Assembly: GCA_016212295.1 (NCBI GenBank)
Contig: JACRGO010000008.1
Coordinates: forward strand, 1 to 29,709
Length of the DNA stretch: 29,709 nucleotides
Direction of reading: 5' to 3'
DNA from: Nitrospinota bacterium
Lineage (GTDB): Bacteria > Nitrospinota > Nitrospinia > JACRGO01
In this document: one piece after another, positions 13,408 through 21,280 of the stretch
Layout: the number at the start of each line of letters is the position of its first letter
Numbering within the stretch: position 1 is the stretch's first letter
Notes under the pieces: generated by a model
What the model was told of the DNA's origin: nothing
What the model saw: only the letters and a program-made list of their open reading frames with translations
Databases searched by the model: none
Translations under genes and position numbers: made by a program

Positions 13408-14406
13408 ATGGAAAATAAACGAAAATTCAAACCCAACACTTCCCTCAAACTCATGGACCAAGTTCGAGAGGTATTGCGTTACCACCATTACGCCATTCGA
13501 ACCGAGACCACCTACTGCCAGTGGATACTGCGCTACATCCATTTTTTCGGTGGAAAAACACACCCAAAAAAACTGGGCGCTACCGATGTGGAAAAATTTT
13601 TATCCCACTTGGCCACGCAGGGACAGGTCTCCGCGTCCACTCAGCGCCAGGCATTAAACGCCCTTATCTTTCTCTATCGCGAAGTCCTGGATATATCCCT
13701 TGAAGAAAAAATTGCTCCAGTCCGCGCAAAAAAGCAACCTCGTCCACCGACCGTACTGACCCAGGAAGAAACCCCGTTCCTTCTCCGTGAGATCAGCGGG
13801 ACCCACGCCCTTATGGCTAAACTACTTTACGGCTCCGGCCTTCGCCTCATGGAGTGCATAAGACTTCGCATCCAGGATATTGATTTCGGCCAAAACAACA
13901 TTTTTGTCCGTGCCGGCAAGGGCGGAAAGGACCGAACAACCATCCTGCCGAAAAACCTTCGCGAGGAACTTCAAATACACGTCAAGCGCGTTATTGAGCT
14001 GCACCATCGCGATGTGGATGAGGGCTTCGGGAAAGTGTATATACCTCCGGCTTTGGCCCGCAAATTTAAAAACGCGGAGAATGAAACCCGTTGGCAATAC
14101 GTCTTCCCCGCTAAAAAAAGGTCCGTGGACCCAAGATCAGACCGTGAAATGCGGCATCACGTATTGGAATCCGGGCTACAAAAAGCGGTCAAAGCCGCCT
14201 CGGACCGCGCTGGAATCCAAAAACGTGTGGGCTGCCATACTCTCAGGCACAGTTTCGCAACCCATATGCTGGAAAACGGCGTAAATATCCGGGTCCTTCA
14301 AACGTTGCTGGGGCACGCCGATGTCAAAACCACGGAAATTTATACCCATGTCATGCAACGCGATATTGATGGTCTTCAAAGTCCGCTGGACCGGTTGAAC
14401 GATTAG
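13408..14406 (+). CDS. intI: Integron integrase (IntI-type tyrosine recombinase)
   Basis: The product has 332 residues; ATG 13408 follows AGGAG. The N-terminal SAM-like core-binding domain is residues 12-100. The catalytic domain holds Arg146 (YGSGLRLME), Lys174 (GKGGKDRTTILP), His277-x-x-Arg280 (CHTLRHSFATH), His303 (LLGHADVKTTE) and nucleophile Tyr312 (IYTHV). Between patches II and III it carries the IntI-specific extra segment (about 212-262, including RWQYVFPAKKRSVDPRS and HVLESGLQKAV), which binds the extrahelical bases of attC and separates IntI from XerC/D. It is intact and divergent from the minus-strand cassette array, the normal integron layout. It inserts and excises cassettes at attI/attC. 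Confidence 0.96.
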   Translation: MENKRKFKPNTSLKLMDQVREVLRYHHYAIRTETTYCQWILRYIHFFGGKTHPKKLGATDVEKFLSHLATQGQVSASTQRQALNALIFLYREVLDISLEEKIAPVRAKKQPRPPTVLTQEETPFLLREISGTHALMAKLLYGSGLRLMECIRLRIQDIDFGQNNIFVRAGKGGKDRTTILPKNLREELQIHVKRVIELHHRDVDEGFGKVYIPPALARKFKNAENETRWQYVFPAKKRSVDPRSDREMRHHVLESGLQKAVKAASDRAGIQKRVGCHTLRHSFATHMLENGVNIRVLQTLLGHADVKTTEIYTHVMQRDIDGLQSPLDRLND

Positions 14407-14473
14407 GTAACGGGAAAAAAATATCTATCTCACCCCCCCTTCCGGGTAAATTATCCATCGGATGAACTACCCC

Positions 14474-14515
14474 GCCGCAAGCGGACGGGGTATTAACCCA
14501 AAGCTGCGCAATAAA
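14474..14515 (+). repeat. Dispersed palindromic repeat, copy 2
   Basis: It matches 171-211 over 41 nt with one extra base and is preceded by CTACCCC, which extends the stem to pair with GGGG. It lies downstream of intI and may act as its terminator. The rest of 14407-14615 is AT-rich and has no gene. Confidence 0.75.
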
Positions 14516-14615
14516 AAAAATAATAAAATACTCCCAAAAACAGGGGAAGTCAATAACAAAATAACATAACAAAATAAAAACAGCCGCCCATTGCGAAACG
14601 GCGTTAGCGAGTGCT

Positions 14616-15038
14616 TCATTGCGGGCAGTTTTTCATGTAGCCCATCACTTCATTCGTAAAAACAATAACGTCATCGAGGCGGCGCTCAATCACATCCTTC
14701 ATGACTCCAACATCAAACTCCTGATACTCGTGGACAAGGATATTGCGGAAACCGACCATCCCCTTCAGCTTGCCCGCAATCTCCCGCGTGATGACATGCT
14801 CCGCCTCAAGAATGCCGAAACTTTCCTTGCTCTCCTTGGGGAGTCCGAGTTTTCTCTTTTTAATGACATGATTCGCCAAATCAATCGCCTGCTCCGCTAT
14901 CCTTTGAAGATTGGCCGCGATGGCGTCCTGCTTCATGTAATCTTCCTCGAACGGCGCCTCGGAAGGCATTGCGTAATATAATCGTATCTGCCTGACGCAT
15001 CGTTCGATGCTCTCTTTTTTATTCAACACCACGTCCAT
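14616..15038 (-). CDS. hepT: HepT-like toxin (DUF86/HEPN RNase)
   Basis: The product is 140 residues from ATG 15038. It is an all-helical HEPN-fold protein of the DUF86 family. The catalytic R-x4-6-H motif is visible as GFRNILVHEY near residue 100, and the NLQRIAEQAIDLANHVI helix is typical. In characterised HepT/MntA pairs it is an RNase-type toxin silenced by AMPylation of the tyrosine next to the motif (the HEY tyrosine). The start overlaps the stop of the upstream antitoxin gene by one base (TGATG), indicating translational coupling. The pair lies next to the integron integrase but outside the cassette array. Confidence 0.92.
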   Translation of the reverse strand: MDVVLNKKESIERCVRQIRLYYAMPSEAPFEEDYMKQDAIAANLQRIAEQAIDLANHVIKKRKLGLPKESKESFGILEAEHVITREIAGKLKGMVGFRNILVHEYQEFDVGVMKDVIERRLDDVIVFTNEVMGYMKNCPQ

Positions 15039-15454
15039 CAACAGAGTATCCTCCCGCTCCGCATGACCTCCCGCAGAATGCCGGAGCGCTCTTCATTCAA
15101 CTTCTGGTATAGCGACATGGCCGTCATCTCGAAGCAATCCACAGGATAATCCCCGGTTTTGTATATAACCCTTCCTTCTTTGATAATTTCATGCTGGAAA
15201 ACAGTATTCGCCATCCGCAGGTTGACTAAATCGATGGTTCTTCGCAAGGCGGTTTCAAGGGCATGGCGGCATGGGCTCATCGCTAGGTTTTTAACGGATT
15301 TAGCCCCGTGAGGCGGCAAAAGAAGGGCAATGTCCACATCGCTGCCGCCGCCCTCCCCGGCCGTTCCGTATGTCCCGAAGAGATAAACCGCTTCCACATC
15401 GGAATAAAAATCCAGGATTATTTTCACTATAACGGTGGTCTCGTTAACATCCAT
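15038..15454 (-). CDS. mntA: MntA-like antitoxin (minimal nucleotidyltransferase)
   Basis: The product is 138 residues from ATG 15454, preferred over a frame reaching 15490 because AAAGGA precedes it closely. The nucleotidyltransferase signature is VEAVYLFGTYGTAGEGGGSDVDIALL, in two parts: FGTYG in place of the usual GSxARG, and the metal-binding SDVDIAL. The C-terminal half carries the RTIDLVNLRMANTVFQHEI segment common in this family. In the known system MntA adds AMP to HepT and neutralises it. Gene order antitoxin-toxin with overlap fits. The Ser-to-Thr change in the GS motif is mild and seen in relatives. Confidence 0.9.
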   Translation of the reverse strand: MDVNETTVIVKIILDFYSDVEAVYLFGTYGTAGEGGGSDVDIALLLPPHGAKSVKNLAMSPCRHALETALRRTIDLVNLRMANTVFQHEIIKEGRVIYKTGDYPVDCFEMTAMSLYQKLNEERSGILREVMRSGRILC

Positions 15455-15540
15455 TTCTTTTCCTTTTAAGAAATCGCAAAATCTTAGCATATCGCCATAC
15501 CTAAAGAAAGTTCAGTTTGAGTAAATCAATCCCCTTATAT

Positions 15541-15569
15541 TTTACACCCCTCCCGAATTCCTTTATAAT
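15541..15569 (+). promoter_or_regulatory. Sigma70-like promoter upstream of argS
   Basis: The -35 TTTACA (15541-15546) and a perfect -10 TATAAT (15564-15569) are 17 nt apart. The leader to the argS start would be about 300 nt, unusually long and interrupted by an inverted repeat. Confidence 0.65.
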
Positions 15570-15668
15570 AGGGCAGTCAGCTCTCTTCTCATTCCCTTTC
15601 GCGAGGCATTCAGGTTAATGTTCTTTTTTCCACGATTTCAGCTTCCAAATCTCAATTGCCAAATAACA

Positions 15669-15772
15669 CCTAAATTTTTCATTTACAATTACAAGGAAAA
15701 GGCGTAACCAAAAGATTCATATATTAGGAAGCCAGGAAGGCAGGAAAAAACTTTCTAAATGAAAAATTTAGG
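15669..15772. repeat. 17-bp inverted repeat in argS leader
   Basis: CCTAAATTTTTCATTTA (15669-15685) and its exact reverse complement (15756-15772) are separated by 70 nt. It could form a long-range hairpin in the argS leader RNA, or mark the ends of a small inserted element. Confidence 0.75.
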
Positions 15773-15876
15773 TAACAAATAAATCCCGATAACCAAAATT
15801 TCAAGGAACAAACAAGGAAACGGAATTGTTTTGGACATTCGGTAACTGTAATTTTTAATTTCATGGAGCTATCAGC

Positions 15877-17613
15877 GTGGTCTTTCAGGAACACCAGAAG
15901 AAAATAACAGAGCAAATCAGCACCGCCATCAAGGAGGAATTCCAGCAGGACTTTCCCCATGAATCCATGCGCCTGGAAACCCCGCCGGACCAGGAAATGG
16001 GGGACTTGGCCTTCCCTTGTTTCCCCTTGGCGAAAATTCTTAAACTACCCCCTCCAAAAATCGCTGCAAGGCTGGCGGACAGGATGGCCTCCAGTCCTGA
16101 AATCGAAAAGGCCGCCGCCCACGGCGGTTACCTTAACCTCTTTTACAACAAAAGCGGATTCATTGAAATGACCCTGCGGGAGATCCATGAAAAAAGGGAC
16201 GCATACGGGAACACGGCTATAGGGAACGGGCAAACCATCCTCATAGAATACTCCTCCCCGAACACCAATAAGCCCCTGCACCTCGGCCATTTAAGGAACA
16301 ACACCCTGGGCATGGCCTCCGCTAATCTGCTGGACGCCATGGGATATCGGGTCATCAAGGTCAATCTGGTTAATGACAGAGGGGTGCATATCTGCAAATC
16401 CATGCTGGCATACCAAAAATGGGGAGGAGGGGAAACCCCTGAGTCCACCGGGACCAAGGGGGACCATCTTGCGGGGAAATATTATGTTCTCTTTGAGACG
16501 AAATTGAAGGAAAATCCGGACCTTGAGGAAGAGGCCCAGGCGTTGCTGCATAAATGGGAGAGCGGCGACGAGGAGACTCTTTCCTTGTGGAGAAGGATGA
16601 ATGAATGGGTATACCAGGGTTTCAGGAAGACCTATTCCCGCATGGGGACGGCCTTTGACAAATGGTATTTTGAAAGCGACACCTACCGCCTTGGCAAGAA
16701 GCTCGTCCTGGAGGGGCTGGGAAAGGGCATTTTTTACAGGCGCGAGGACGGGGCGGTGGAGATTGATTTAACCGGGCATGGCTTTGACAAAAAGGTGCTC
16801 CTTCGGCCCAACGGCACGGCTGTGTATATGACCCAGGACCTGGGCACCGCTAAACTGAAATACGAGGATTACGCCTTTTCCCGTTCCCTCTATGTGGTGG
16901 CCAATGAACAGGACTACCACTTCAACGTATTGTTTAAAATCCTGGAACTGCTAGGATTCGAGTGGGCCAAGGGATGCGTCCATCTTTCCTACGGCATGGT
17001 GGAACTCCCGGAGGGAAAGATGAAGTCCAGGGAGGGGACTGTAGTGGACGCGGACGATCTCCTGGATGAGCTGAAGTCCCTGGCCAGGGAGGCCATCCTG
17101 GAGCGGCGCTCAGATTTTGAAGAAGGCGAGTTGGAACGCCGCGCGGAAGAGATAGGCCAGGGGGCGTTGAAGTTTTATCTTTTGAAGGTAAACCCCAGGA
17201 ACAACATCCAGTTCAATCCAAAGGAAGCCATTGCTTTTGAAGGGGCCACCGGGCCATACATCCAATATTCCCACGCCAGGATACAAAGCATTTTAAGGAA
17301 GGCCGGGGACCTTTCCTTCGATTCCCTGGACCTGTCCGCGCTTGGCAACAAGGAAGAGTTTTCCCTTGCCAGGCAGTTATATAATTTCCCGATGGAGATT
17401 CAAAAGGCCGCCGAGGAGTATAATCCAGCCAGGGTTTGTGAAGCCGCCCTGCAAATCGCCAGGGAACTGAGCAAATTCTATAAGGAGCGCCAGGTCCTGA
17501 AGGCCGAGAGTGATGAACTGCGGACCGCCCGCCTTTTTTTAATCCACTGCGTTGCCCTCGCGCTTAAAAAGGCCCTGACCCTTTTAGGCATCCAGGCGCC
17601 GGACAGAATGTAG
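15877..17613 (+). CDS. argS: Arginyl-tRNA synthetase
   Basis: The product has 578 residues, a standard bacterial ArgS length. The GTG start at 15877 has GGAGC 8 nt upstream. The N-terminal Add1 domain (1-110) recognises the tRNA D-loop. The class I catalytic core carries the HIGH motif as HLGH (135-138, within SSPNTNKPLHLGHLRNN). The KMSKS loop is degenerate, as in many ArgS proteins (EGKMKSREGTVV). The DALR anticodon-binding domain is C-terminal (about 455-578, TGPYIQYSHARI onward). The enzyme charges tRNA-Arg with ATP. It stands alone with its own promoter and is followed by terminator-like hairpins. Confidence 0.97.
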   Translation: MVFQEHQKKITEQISTAIKEEFQQDFPHESMRLETPPDQEMGDLAFPCFPLAKILKLPPPKIAARLADRMASSPEIEKAAAHGGYLNLFYNKSGFIEMTLREIHEKRDAYGNTAIGNGQTILIEYSSPNTNKPLHLGHLRNNTLGMASANLLDAMGYRVIKVNLVNDRGVHICKSMLAYQKWGGGETPESTGTKGDHLAGKYYVLFETKLKENPDLEEEAQALLHKWESGDEETLSLWRRMNEWVYQGFRKTYSRMGTAFDKWYFESDTYRLGKKLVLEGLGKGIFYRREDGAVEIDLTGHGFDKKVLLRPNGTAVYMTQDLGTAKLKYEDYAFSRSLYVVANEQDYHFNVLFKILELLGFEWAKGCVHLSYGMVELPEGKMKSREGTVVDADDLLDELKSLAREAILERRSDFEEGELERRAEEIGQGALKFYLLKVNPRNNIQFNPKEAIAFEGATGPYIQYSHARIQSILRKAGDLSFDSLDLSALGNKEEFSLARQLYNFPMEIQKAAEEYNPARVCEAALQIARELSKFYKERQVLKAESDELRTARLFLIHCVALALKKALTLLGIQAPDRM

Positions 17614-17778
17614 AGGCCATTGACAGAGCCCAACGCCTCGCGTCCGCGGGGCCATAAAGGCCTGAGTGTTCTATTGACGGATGATTTGGAAATCCATCAA
17701 TAACCACGAAATTCACGAAGCACACGAAAAAAAATTAATTGCTGAATAGGATCGTTTGAAGTGAATGCCGAAGGCCAG

Positions 17779-17832
17779 GACTCATTACTTTCCGCATCCT
17801 TCTTCGCGGAAAGAAATGAGTCTTTTCCCTTC
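17779..17832 (+). terminator. Terminator-like hairpin downstream of argS
   Basis: Arms 17779-17795 (GACTCATTACTTTCCGC) and 17806-17822 pair over 17 bp with one mismatch around a 10-nt loop, followed by TTTT. It lies 165 nt after the argS stop, so it is a plausible distal terminator, although it may also be a repeat element. Confidence 0.6.
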
Positions 17833-17837
17833 GTGTC

Positions 17838-17881
17838 CTGTGCTACAAACTTATAAAACTCTGTTTTTTAGCACAGTTTTT
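17838..17881 (-). repeat. 45-nt dispersed repeat, inverted copy
   Basis: This is the reverse-complement counterpart of 4774-4818. Its own ends (CTGTGCTA/TAGCACAG) can pair and are followed by TTTTT, so it may also terminate transcription. Confidence 0.7.
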
Positions 17882-18008
17882 CATGCAACGCATTGAAAAG
17901 TAAATTCGAAATCCGAACAGCGAAATCCTAAACAATATCAAAATCCAAAGGCTCAAATTTCAAAACCCAGGCCAACGTGGTTTGGTATATTGAAAGCTGG
18001 TTATTCGG

Positions 18009-18038
18009 ATTTTGGTTGCGGCCAAAGGCCGCGCCATG
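18009..18038 (-). repeat. 30-nt dispersed repeat, inverted exact copy
   Basis: This is an exact reverse complement of 4653-4682, with the same palindromic GCGGCC/GGCCGC core. Confidence 0.8.
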
Positions 18039-18114
18039 CATGAATATGTCAAAATATAAGTGTATTTCTAATTGACTTAATTATTATTTTGTGTTTGAGT
18101 AGAGAAAACCTGAT

Positions 18115-18194
18115 TATAATTTGCTAGCCTGGACAACAAAAGCACCAACAATAGACAAGGAGGAGCCGCAATGGGCTTTCTGAAAAATCTCTAA
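18115..18194 (+). promoter_or_regulatory. Promoter -10, strong RBS and 7-codon mini-ORF before the RHS gene
   Basis: A perfect -10 TATAAT (18115-18120) with only a weak -35 is followed by AAGGAGGAG (18158-18166), then ATG (18171) and seven codons (MGFLKNL) to TAA at 18192-18194. This looks like the surviving 5' end of a well-expressed gene whose body was lost or disrupted, or a short leader peptide. The RHS frame that follows has no start signals of its own. Confidence 0.4.
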
Positions 18195-18297
18195 TGTCCA
18201 TGAAAACAAAAGAAGGAGAACCTCTATTATTATTTTAATAAACCAATGTAAAAGCAAATTCCTATCAAGTTCTACTCCGTTCACCGTTCTACTTTCC

Positions 18298-20109
18298 TTG
18301 TCGAATGGCACCTACAACGTCGGTTATAGTGAGTCTACCAGCCTTGCTGGCATTGATCCCGGGAGCCTTCATGTCACCGTGACAGCTTATGATTGCATGC
18401 CCGGGGGAACAACCAGGACCTACACTAATACCGAGGGGCTGGGCTCGCGGAATGCCACAGCCTTGACCGGTACTCTTCCCGGCGCCGGCGCTGCCGGCAT
18501 GGCCCTTAAAGGAAGCCGGACCTATAATGCGGCGGGCCTCTCTGGCAACGATCCCACTCCTCACCAACTCGCGACCTGGACCGAAACCTGGGAGTTGCTC
18601 CCCACTTTCCAGGATGGCGCCACCGAAAAACCCAAGCCCAAGCTTGTTGAAAACGACTGTTCTTTTTCGCCACCGGCGCCAGGCTCGATCATTGGCTGCG
18701 AGAACCAGAGCCTGGGCACGGCCACCCCCTCGGCGGCTTCAGGCTTTCTGATTGCGTCGGAAGACGGCCGGTTGGTGTACGAATTCGATGCCGGCGGATT
18801 TCATGCCAGAACCCTCAACGCACTGACCGGGACGGCGGTGCTGAGCTTTACACACGACCCCAAAGGCGGATGGCTGCTCAGCGTGGCGGACGGCAGCAAC
18901 AACGTCACGACGTTCAACCGCAACGCACAAGGCAAACTCACTACCATTGCCGGCCCCTACGGACAAATCTCTGTGGCGACACTGAACAAGCAGGGCTACA
19001 TCACCAGCCTGAAAGACCCCGCAGGCAAATCCATCAAGGCCAAATACTCCCCCAAGGGCCTGCTCACTGCCTTCACCAACGCCCGTGGCATGGCTTCCAG
19101 ATTGACTTACGATGCCCAGGACCGTTTGCTGAGTTACGGCAATATCAAATACGGCTATAGCGCCAATGGCGAGGTGAATAGCCGCATAGTGGGCAGAGAT
19201 AAGATCACGTTCGAGTACAACCTCCGGGGCAACCTGGCAGCGGCCGTTTTCTGCCCTCGGGCGACCGCATTGACTATCTGGTGGATGGCTCCGGCAAGCG
19301 CGTCGGCAGGAAAGTCAACGGCCGCCTGCAACAGGCATTCCTGTACCAGAACAGCCTCAAGCCGATTGCGGAATTGGATGGCTCGGGCGCCATCGTCAGC
19401 CGCTTCGTTTACGCGACCCACGTCAATGTTCCCGATTACATGATGCGCAGCGGCATAACCTACCGCATCATCACCGACCGGCTTGGCAGTCCCAGGCTGG
19501 TGGTCAACGTGGCCGACGGGTCGGTGGCCCAGCGCCTGGATTACGACGAATTCGGCAACGTGCTGCAGGATACCCAGCCCGGATTCCAGCCGTTCGGGTT
19601 TGCCGGGGGCCTCTGTGACCGCGACACTGGACTGGTTCACTACGTCGCTCGGGAATTTGACACTAAAGCCGGCCGCTGGATGTCACGTGACCCTATCCTG
19701 TTCGCAGGCGGAAGTATGGTCCAATCGCTGGGAACGTGCTGCTGCTCACTTGGAACGTGCTGCTGACTGGGTAAAAGGCCAGATCACTTCAGTCAAAGTT
19801 GGCCCGGTATCGTTTTCAACCACTGACCCCAAGGCTACCATTGGTGCCGAGGTCGGAGTTGCTGGCGGAATCGAGGTTTCGGCTGAAGCTTCTGTCGAAG
19901 TCCTCACCACGGGTGGCACCGCGGACGACTTGCTTAAGTTTACTGTTTCGGGAGAGGTAAAACAGTCGTTCCTGTCCAAGCTCCCGTTCATTGGCGGGTG
20001 CTTTAGCAGGAAAATTGAGGAAGTGCATACCGCTGGGGTAAATCCAGAATTGGTTGACAGCATGAACACCAATGTAAATAAATATAACCTGGTAGCAGAA
20101 GATAACTGA
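18298..20109 (+). pseudogene. Broken RHS/YD-repeat protein with unknown C-terminal domain
   Basis: Three consecutive frames make one product. Frame 1 (18298 to about 19245) has YD-type repeats (for example NNVTTFNRNAQGKLTTIAGP and RLTYDAQDRLLSYG). The frame shifts near 19246-19250 (a run of T) into LPSGDRIDYLVDGSGKRVGR. The second frame continues with the RHS core: ITDRLGSPRLVV, LDYDEFGNVLQDT, PFGFAGGLCDRDTGLVHYVA and REFDTKAGRWMSRDPI. It ends at 19766. A third frame carries a C-terminal domain (about 19715-20109, WVKGQITSVKVGPVSF onward) of no recognised family, joined where the NLYGYVLNDPVNYVDPSG segment should be. Intact RHS proteins are large secreted shells delivering toxic tips. This copy lacks start signals and is decayed. 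GC and codon style differ from argS next door. Confidence 0.8.
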
Positions 20110-20261
20110 AAAAGGCTGACGGCAAGCCCATCGACTCCCAGGCGTTTTCATATAGCATTTATGGTGCGGCTGCTAAAGGGTAACGCCGTTCCTGGGCCAT
20201 TGGCCGGATTTCCGCGGCAAGGTGGAAGCGCGAATTTTTCAACCGTTTTCTGGAGCGCGGC

Positions 20262-21242
20262 ATGAAGGGAATGCTGATCCATACGGTCATGGTAATCGCC
20301 CAAGGCGTTGACCCCCACGCCCCGGCCGTGGCCCGCAAGGCGATGAAAAGCTCCCCGGGATATGATGAGTATTATCCGGATTTCCGGGTCGTGCGTGAGT
20401 GGGAGCCGTTCGTTTCCGGCGGCGTCCGGGGCGAGATACGGGTGAAGGGCTTAAGGGGAGAGTACGTCGTGGCGGAAGCCGCTGCCCCCTTCCATGGCGA
20501 AACCGCCGATGCCATTCTCTCCCTCAAGGCGTTATTGCACGAGTCCGCCATGGCCACGGTCGGGCGGTACGGCTCCCTTGACCTGAGGGAGGAGTTCACG
20601 TTTTATTGCGTCACCGAATATGGAGACCTTGAGCGGGAAGTCGACGAAAGCCGTTTGCTTATCACGCAGCTCGTCAAGGACGAGACGGCGACCCTTACGG
20701 ATTTTGAAACCGACAGCGCTTTCACCGGCTCTGTCAGGTACGAGCCTGACGATCTGGCGGTGATCGACTGGGACGGCGCCGTCCTTTTTGACCGCAATGG
20801 CGAGTTCGACGATGAAATCGCGCTTTTGGAACTTGCCAACGTCCAGCTTCTCTCCCTGCGTTCCCTGGACGGCACGTTGTCGCGGGAGATAGGCCGGTTC
20901 AGCACTGAGGTTGCGTGGGGGGCCGCCGGGGTGTGGAGGCTTTCCAGGACCCTGCGTTCAATTGTGGGCGTCCGCGCCAAAAGTCTGGTCGAGTTGGACG
21001 CCATAGGCGATTCCATGAGACTTTATGGAGAGTGGTACGACGCCAAGATGTACGCGCTGGCAGCGCGGAAGCTGTCCCTGGAGAAATGGAGGGCCACCGT
21101 TGCAGGGAAGCTGGCGACCCTTGAAAAGATATTCGAGATGGTGGCCACGCTGCAGGGGGAACTATACAATATCATCCTTGAGATCACCATCATTGCCTTG
21201 ATTGTCCTTGAAATCGTGCTGGCGCTGACAGGCCGCTCATAA
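20262..21242 (+). CDS. DUF155/RMD1-like protein with C-terminal membrane anchor
   Basis: The product is 326 residues from ATG 20262 (GGAG 6 nt upstream). A mixed alpha/beta N-terminal part (about 1-180) includes LAVIDWDGAVLFDRNGEFDD. A long helical region (about 195-300, LANVQLLSLRSLDGTLSRE through LEKIFEMVATLQGELYN) comes next, then one C-terminal transmembrane helix (ILEITIIALIVLEIVLAL) just before the end. This order, with a central acidic strand, long helices and a terminal LIxLEIVLAL helix, is that of the DUF155 (RMD1/YagE) family, whose biochemical role is unclear. Assignment rests on architecture and the C-terminus only. A stretch of in-frame codons upstream (about 20180-20261) may be remnant coding sequence. 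Confidence 0.6.
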   Translation: MKGMLIHTVMVIAQGVDPHAPAVARKAMKSSPGYDEYYPDFRVVREWEPFVSGGVRGEIRVKGLRGEYVVAEAAAPFHGETADAILSLKALLHESAMATVGRYGSLDLREEFTFYCVTEYGDLEREVDESRLLITQLVKDETATLTDFETDSAFTGSVRYEPDDLAVIDWDGAVLFDRNGEFDDEIALLELANVQLLSLRSLDGTLSREIGRFSTEVAWGAAGVWRLSRTLRSIVGVRAKSLVELDAIGDSMRLYGEWYDAKMYALAARKLSLEKWRATVAGKLATLEKIFEMVATLQGELYNIILEITIIALIVLEIVLALTGRS

Positions 21243-21280
21243 GAAATTGAGGGGCTTATTTTAACATAACATTCAGCGCC

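Larger units (their letters stand above)
15455..15876. other. mntA-argS intergenic region
   Basis: No gene is seen in these 422 nt. They hold a good plus-strand promoter (15541-15569), a 17-bp inverted repeat (15669-15685 and 15756-15772) and an AT-rich leader. A segment TTTTGGACATTCGGTAA (about 15832-15848) is related to 9922-9940. No T-box consensus is visible although argS follows. Confidence 0.6.
17614..18114. other. Repeat-rich intergenic region after argS
   Basis: No gene is seen. The stretch contains degenerate AACCACGAAATTCACGAAG-type sequence (17701-17730), a 17-bp hairpin (17779-17822), the inverted copy of the 45-nt repeat (17838-17881), AAATCCGAAATC-type low-complexity sequence (17905-17960) and the inverted 30-nt repeat (18009-18038). 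Confidence 0.6.

Noticed and set aside
14590-14620. GCCGCCC...CGGCGTTAGCG near the hepT stop codon as a possible attC fragment
   Set aside because: Only one R-like box is visible, there is no partner box in range, and it is on the wrong side of intI for the array.
15570-15876. T-box riboswitch in the argS leader
   Set aside because: No T-box consensus (AGGGTGGNACCGCG-like) and no terminator/antiterminator pair adjacent to the start were found.
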